Below, piece after piece: positions 60,270 to 64,000 of a stretch of 64,000 bases of DNA. Origin of the DNA: Amblyomma americanum (lineage: Eukaryota; Arthropoda; Arachnida; Ixodida; Ixodidae); assembly GCF_052857255.1 (NCBI RefSeq), contig NC_135497.1:543296207-543360206 (forward strand). The letters are read 5' to 3'. The translations under genes and the position numbers were made by a program. Positions within the stretch are counted from its first letter, which is position 1; every line of letters begins with the position of its first letter. A model generated the notes under the pieces. That model saw nothing but the letters and a program-made list of their open reading frames with translations, did no database searches and was not told where the DNA came from.

Positions 60270-60462
60270 ATATCAATACAAAGGAAGGAAAAGCTTTTTG
60301 CTGGCCTCGGCATCTGCCATCTATACTGAAGCACCTGAGCTGGGGCAGAAGATATAAAGGATAGCAGGCAGAACGGAGAAATGAAATGACAGAGATGAGG
60401 GGACAGGAAGTGAGGATAGGGGAAGAGGTAATGTACACAAACTATTTACATAATAACATTAG
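60270..60462 (-). mobile_element. LINE 3'UTR fragment 1
   Basis: Matches the start of the next fragment: aggaaaagctttttgctggc and catctgccatctatactgaa here, aggatttttgctagccccgg and catctgccatcggtactgaa at about 60505-60545, through to aatgtacacaaactatttac. Head-to-tail copies of the same LINE 3'UTR; the second has its own CTA-type junction between them. Confidence 0.7.
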
Positions 60463-61190
60463 TAGTAGTAAGTGGTTTTTTATTATTATAATTATAAAAG
60501 GAGGGAAAGGATTTTTGCTAGCCCCGGCATCTGCCATCGGTACTGAAGCACCTGAGCTGGGGACGCGGAAATAAAAGATAGCATGCAGAATGGAGAAATG
60601 AAATTAAAAAGGGGAGGGGACAAGAAGACAGGATAGGGACAAAGTAATATACACAAACTATCTACACAATAAGAAATGTGTCCAGGTTGTGCTCGTGATT
60701 AGTTCATGTTGGAGAAATAAAAACACTCGCGCACAGCACTGTGTTGACTACAACTGTAGTGGGGCGTCCAGTTATTAATCGTTCAAGGTAGAACTCGCGG
60801 AGCGCTCGGTCACTGCGTGTAACTACCTGGCGGAGAACAGGTGGGACGTCAAGCCAGTGTGTTCGAGGAATGCACAGAGGCTCACCAAGGTTCACTCACG
60901 GGTGCGCGCACTGCCCTGCGGCCACAATAGCGTCTTGAGTAAGTCTGGTAGTATGCCCACCGCCCTATAAGCCGCAAGCATATCGCGACAAGCATCGGCG
61001 CACGCGGCACAGTGAAGGAGCAGGTGTTCTCGTGTTTCCACTGCACCGCATCCGTCACACACATCACTTGTCGCGATTCCGTGACGCTCCCGTCGTTCCC
61101 CGGGCCACACGCAGTCATTGCGCGCGCGGAGGATCATTTCACGTTGCGACCGCGTAAGTGAGTGCGCGACAGCCGGTGATGCTGTCGACT
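60463..61190 (-). mobile_element. LINE C-terminal and 3'UTR fragment 2
   Basis: On the minus strand 60892-61137 reads ILRARNDCVWPGERRERHGI, then CDGCGAVETREHLLLHC, a CxxCG-x6-H-x4-C knuckle closing the protein of RNase H-bearing LINEs. The 3'UTR follows to a CTA tail at 60463-60473 (agtagtagta on the plus strand), like the tail of the LINE at 20343. Confidence 0.8.
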
Positions 61191-61689
61191 TGGAGCAGGG
61201 AGCAGGGAGGTTGTGTGTTTAAGATGTAGGGGAAAATAATAGAAAATGCAAAGCTATCAAGCAAGGATTGCTACGAACAGAGGCTTATATACTTACTCTA
61301 CATCTCTTTTACTCTACAATTTATTCATCAGCTACAGTGTTCGTCAAAAGTTCCTAGGCCAGAGGGTCGGCTTTTCAGCCCTGCAGTGAGGTATTTCGAC
61401 ACTCCAGAGTCTCAAAATCTGTTGCGGGATAGAAGAATCATCATTCTCACCCCTGAGCCTTGGTAATTTCATAGGCGCCTTAGGTGCCAAAATACACTAC
61501 CATGGCCTTACATGTAAGCCTGTGAGCCTGTGTCCCTAAGGCCTAGGATCTTCTGATGCATTTTGTAGATTGCACTCATGTTTCTGTCTTGACATGCGGC
61601 AAAGGCAGCAACATAGTAAACGAACACAAAAATGATGGTTACTTAGAAAAGAAAAATGGCTAGCGGTTTAGCATTGCTAAGCACGAAAT
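61191..61689. other. no recognisable gene
   Basis: No open frame above about 60 codons with a motif, and none of the SINE families. Confidence 0.45.
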
Positions 61690-61940
61690 AATGTGCGAAA
61701 CCACGGTGGGCCACTAAAATTTCAGAGAGCCACCCAAAATTTGGGGTGGGCGAAGCCCAGTTTGGGGGTGTCCGAGGTCGGTTCCGAAAGTGGGCAACTC
61801 AATTTTCTAATTTTTGGGGGTGGTCTAATTTTGGGGGTGTCTCAAGTCGGCTCCGAACATGGATAAACTCAATTTTCAAATTTCCGAGGGTGAGCCGACC
61901 TAATTTTTGGAGGTGGGCCACTTCCATTCTGAGACTATAG
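61690..61940. repeat. satellite-like repeat, about 65-80 bp unit
   Basis: Repeated blocks gtc(g)gttccgaa(a/c)(g/a)tgg...ctcaattttc(t/a)aattt(t/c)(t/c)g and tttgggggtgtc occur at least twice (61770-61835 and 61840-61905), with a degenerate partial unit before. The 64-codon frame 61746-61940 is a translation of it. Confidence 0.75.
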
Positions 61941-61984
61941 GCCAAGCCTGTCTTCCACCCGAGCACACCCAGATCTATTGGCTG

Positions 61985-62280
61985 TCAAATTCGACTAAGG
62001 TTATTCCAAGGGCAAGTTTCGTGTGTCTCAACCATATCTGGGACATGCCTCATGTGTCATACCATGTGTTGCCATCCTTACCCTAAAAGAATTATCCCCA
62101 AACTGAGCTTTGCTTGGTGTCTCACACGCCTTTATCTCGGCTAAGGTCATTCCAAGATGGAATTTTGGGTGGTCCTAACCATTTTTGGGACATGCTTTAA
62201 GTCACATACCATGTGCTGCCATCCTTACCTTGCAGGGCCTTCCCCAAAATTTAGCTTTGCTTGGCCCATTGCCATGTATT
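61985..62280. repeat. satellite-like repeat, about 144 bp unit
   Basis: Two units: both carry (g/c)taaggt(t/c)attccaag, gggacatgc, cataccatgtg(t/c)tgccatcctta and agctttgcttgg, at 61998 and 62142. Divergence is roughly a quarter of positions, so they are old. Confidence 0.75.
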
Positions 62281-62321
62281 GTAGAAGAACTTCTTTCTGG
62301 GCGAGTTGGTGCATAGCTTTT

Positions 62322-62463
62322 TTGGTATGGCGTTGCGCACACGACGAGACGAACACAGGAAAGAGTAGGACGACAGAAAGAGCGCAAAGAAAGAGCGTTG
62401 CGCTCTTTCTGTCGTCCTACTCTTTCCTATGTTCGTCTTGTCGTGTGCGCAACACCATACCAA
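62322..62463. repeat. long near-perfect hairpin (66-base arms)
   Basis: Left arm 62322-62387 (ttggtatggcgttgcgcaca onward) is the reverse complement of 62398-62463 with about four mismatches, separated by 10 bases that extend the pairing (aagagcg/cgctctt). It follows the satellite block directly. No coding capacity. It resembles the arms of a foldback or MITE-like element or a small-RNA hairpin precursor. Neither identity is proved. Confidence 0.88.
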
Positions 62464-64000
62464 GAAAGTCCATTGCCATGCACACCCATTGCCTTACTGA
62501 TACTACAGCCGAGGCTGCATTTCCTTCGCGTGCGACATCGTCGAAATAGCTGGGAGTAGGCAAGAAGCGCTTTCGCACAAAAGCAGCATTGCATGAAGCC
62601 ACGAGTTTTCTGTTTTCAGGCCACTGTGGCACCACTAAGAATGGTTGTTTATGGGTCCAGCTACTTTGCTGCGTGTGTTGGTTAAGAAAAACTGCCAGCA
62701 TATCCCGCAAGCTTCTGAAAAATAAAAACATCCTTATTTAGCAAAAAACTTGCAACGCAAAGGGTAGGCAGCGTTACACGTAGATCTTGAAGAAAAGGTG
62801 TATTAGGTGGAAAAAGTGACAGGCTCAATAGCCGAGCGATGGCTATGAGGTCAAAGGTCAGTACAGGGCATGTGAGTCATGTAGAAAACTGCAAAAAATA
62901 ATCGCTGCTTCCTTACTCGTTGTGATTACGGTTCTTGAGGCAGGCCGGGTTCAGCGCTGCATTGAATCAAAACGACTAAGCAATGATCATATCGCAGTGT
63001 TTTTCATGCCTCAAATTACCTTTTCGACCTTTGACGACATAGTCGTCGCTTGGCTGTTGAAACCGAAACCGATACAGGTGAGTGAATGAATTTGATTATG
63101 AATTATTAACAGTCGAAGGCGAATACCACGTGGTTATTCATGTACACTAACGTCTTACGCGTTATTACAAAGAAGAAAACACGCAATCGAAAATTCGACA
63201 TCTATACTACTATCGGAATCGCATCAAATGATTGCTCAGCTACAGCGTCAAGTCTCTTTCATATCCAGGCCAGCATTTGCGGAGAAGGGGTCGCAAGCTG
63301 TGCTTCCCCTTTGACTCACCCCAGCCATGGTCAGGCTGTCCTCGTCACTGACGAGCATCATGGCACCAGAGACGCACGCCAGTGTTCCGAAGCATTGATG
63401 GGTGGCGTACTGCAGTGCACAAGACGCCACAAATATGACGGCAGTGTCATATCTGCGCAAGATGATTACCACAGAGCGATGTTTGCGTGAAATTTTGTCG
63501 GTATTCATATCGACTAGCTCTGCATTTTTCAACTGGAGTGCTTGGCCAGAAACAAACTGCATAAGATAAGACAAACTAGGTAGAATGAAATGTCGAATAA
63601 AGCGAAGCATATACCAGCTTTTACCAATGTTATTGAGAATCCGAAAGGAAAAAAATCTGCAAAAATATTCCCCTGCAGGCAGCGCATTCCCTCGCTTAAC
63701 TAAAATTGAAGCCGAAATGCATTGGCAGCGTTATGAGGGTTAATTAGAACTGGGGTGATTGTGCTGCAACCCGCCTTCGTCTCAAAAAGGAAGTGAGCAA
63801 GGGTGATATTCCGTCGTTAACGGATACTCCCTGTCCAAACAGCGGCACTAAATCACTTACAGTGAAATTCTAGAACACTACAGAATGGGGAGGAGAACCC
63901 TGCCTCCCCCCACACATCTCTCACAAAGAAGGAAGAAGTAATCTGGCGAAAACTGCAGACGGGTACTTTTCCAAACCCGTATGTCCTACACAAATGGCAT
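62464..64000. other. no recognisable gene
   Basis: Open frames at 62417-62731 (minus), 63140-63490 (plus) and 63248-63610 (minus) have non-repeat composition, but I recognise no domain. The last two overlap on opposite strands, so at most one is real. No SINE is seen in this stretch. Confidence 0.4.

Noticed and set aside
63140..63610. Overlapping 116- and 120-codon frames on opposite strands
   Set aside because: Neither has a recognisable motif, and the overlap means at most one could be real.

Overview
The window looks like nuclear DNA of a hard tick (Ixodidae, probably metastriate). The basis is the many copies of tRNA-headed SINEs of the type known from ticks as Ruka, together with several non-LTR retrotransposon lineages, long TA, TTCC, CTG and GGAT arrays, and one intron-rich animal gene. 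There are no operons or other prokaryotic features. Most open frames of 60-150 codons are SINE, LINE or simple-repeat sequence and are not genes.

The one clear host gene is a beta-tubulin on the + strand: seven coding exons from 29855 to 43356, with introns of about 0.15 to 8.2 kb filled by SINEs and a DNA-transposon-like remnant. All splice sites are GT/AG and the exon phases fit. However, exon 2 lacks one base relative to the tubulin frame, and the last exon stops before most of the acidic C-terminal tail. The locus is therefore either a young pseudogene or carries a sequence error. The 3' end of a second beta-tubulin copy lies upstream at 22154-22281. The roughly 5 to 7 kb downstream of each tubulin 3' end is the same sequence (22154-29345 and 43240-48530). 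This is a tandem duplication in which the left gene copy is lost except for its last exon, now abutted by a 5'-truncated LINE.

Layout. 1-4784: old LINE fragments on both strands. 4785-9890: one CR1/L2-like LINE (+) whose N-terminus carries an intact 2A-like motif; three SINEs and a solo LTR with a 4-bp target duplication are nested in it. 10078-11406: TTCC array containing a SINE. 12040-13262: LINE (-). 13719-13841: Penelope-type GIY-YIG fragment. 13890-18018: second CR1/L2-like LINE (+) with repeated 5'UTR units. 18019-19483: nothing recognised. 20343-22153: LINE (-) with reverse transcriptase and RNase H. 22154-29345: duplication copy A, with an array of three tRNA-like repeats. 29346-43356: beta-tubulin. 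43357-48530: duplication copy B, ending in an expanded CTG array. 49570-50132: THAP-domain fragment (-). 50620-53100: LINE (-) with YMDD reverse transcriptase. 53160-59040: relatively unique sequence with a degenerate minisatellite. 59042-61190: SINE and LINE 3' ends. 61690-62463: satellite-like repeats and a 142-base near-perfect hairpin. 62464-64000: nothing recognised.

The most notable points are the tubulin duplication with unequal later insertions, the damaged tubulin reading frame and tail, the 2A-like motifs, a transposase-like open frame in tubulin intron 3, the modular SINE families sharing 3' halves, the tRNA-like tandem array, and the hairpin at 62322-62463.
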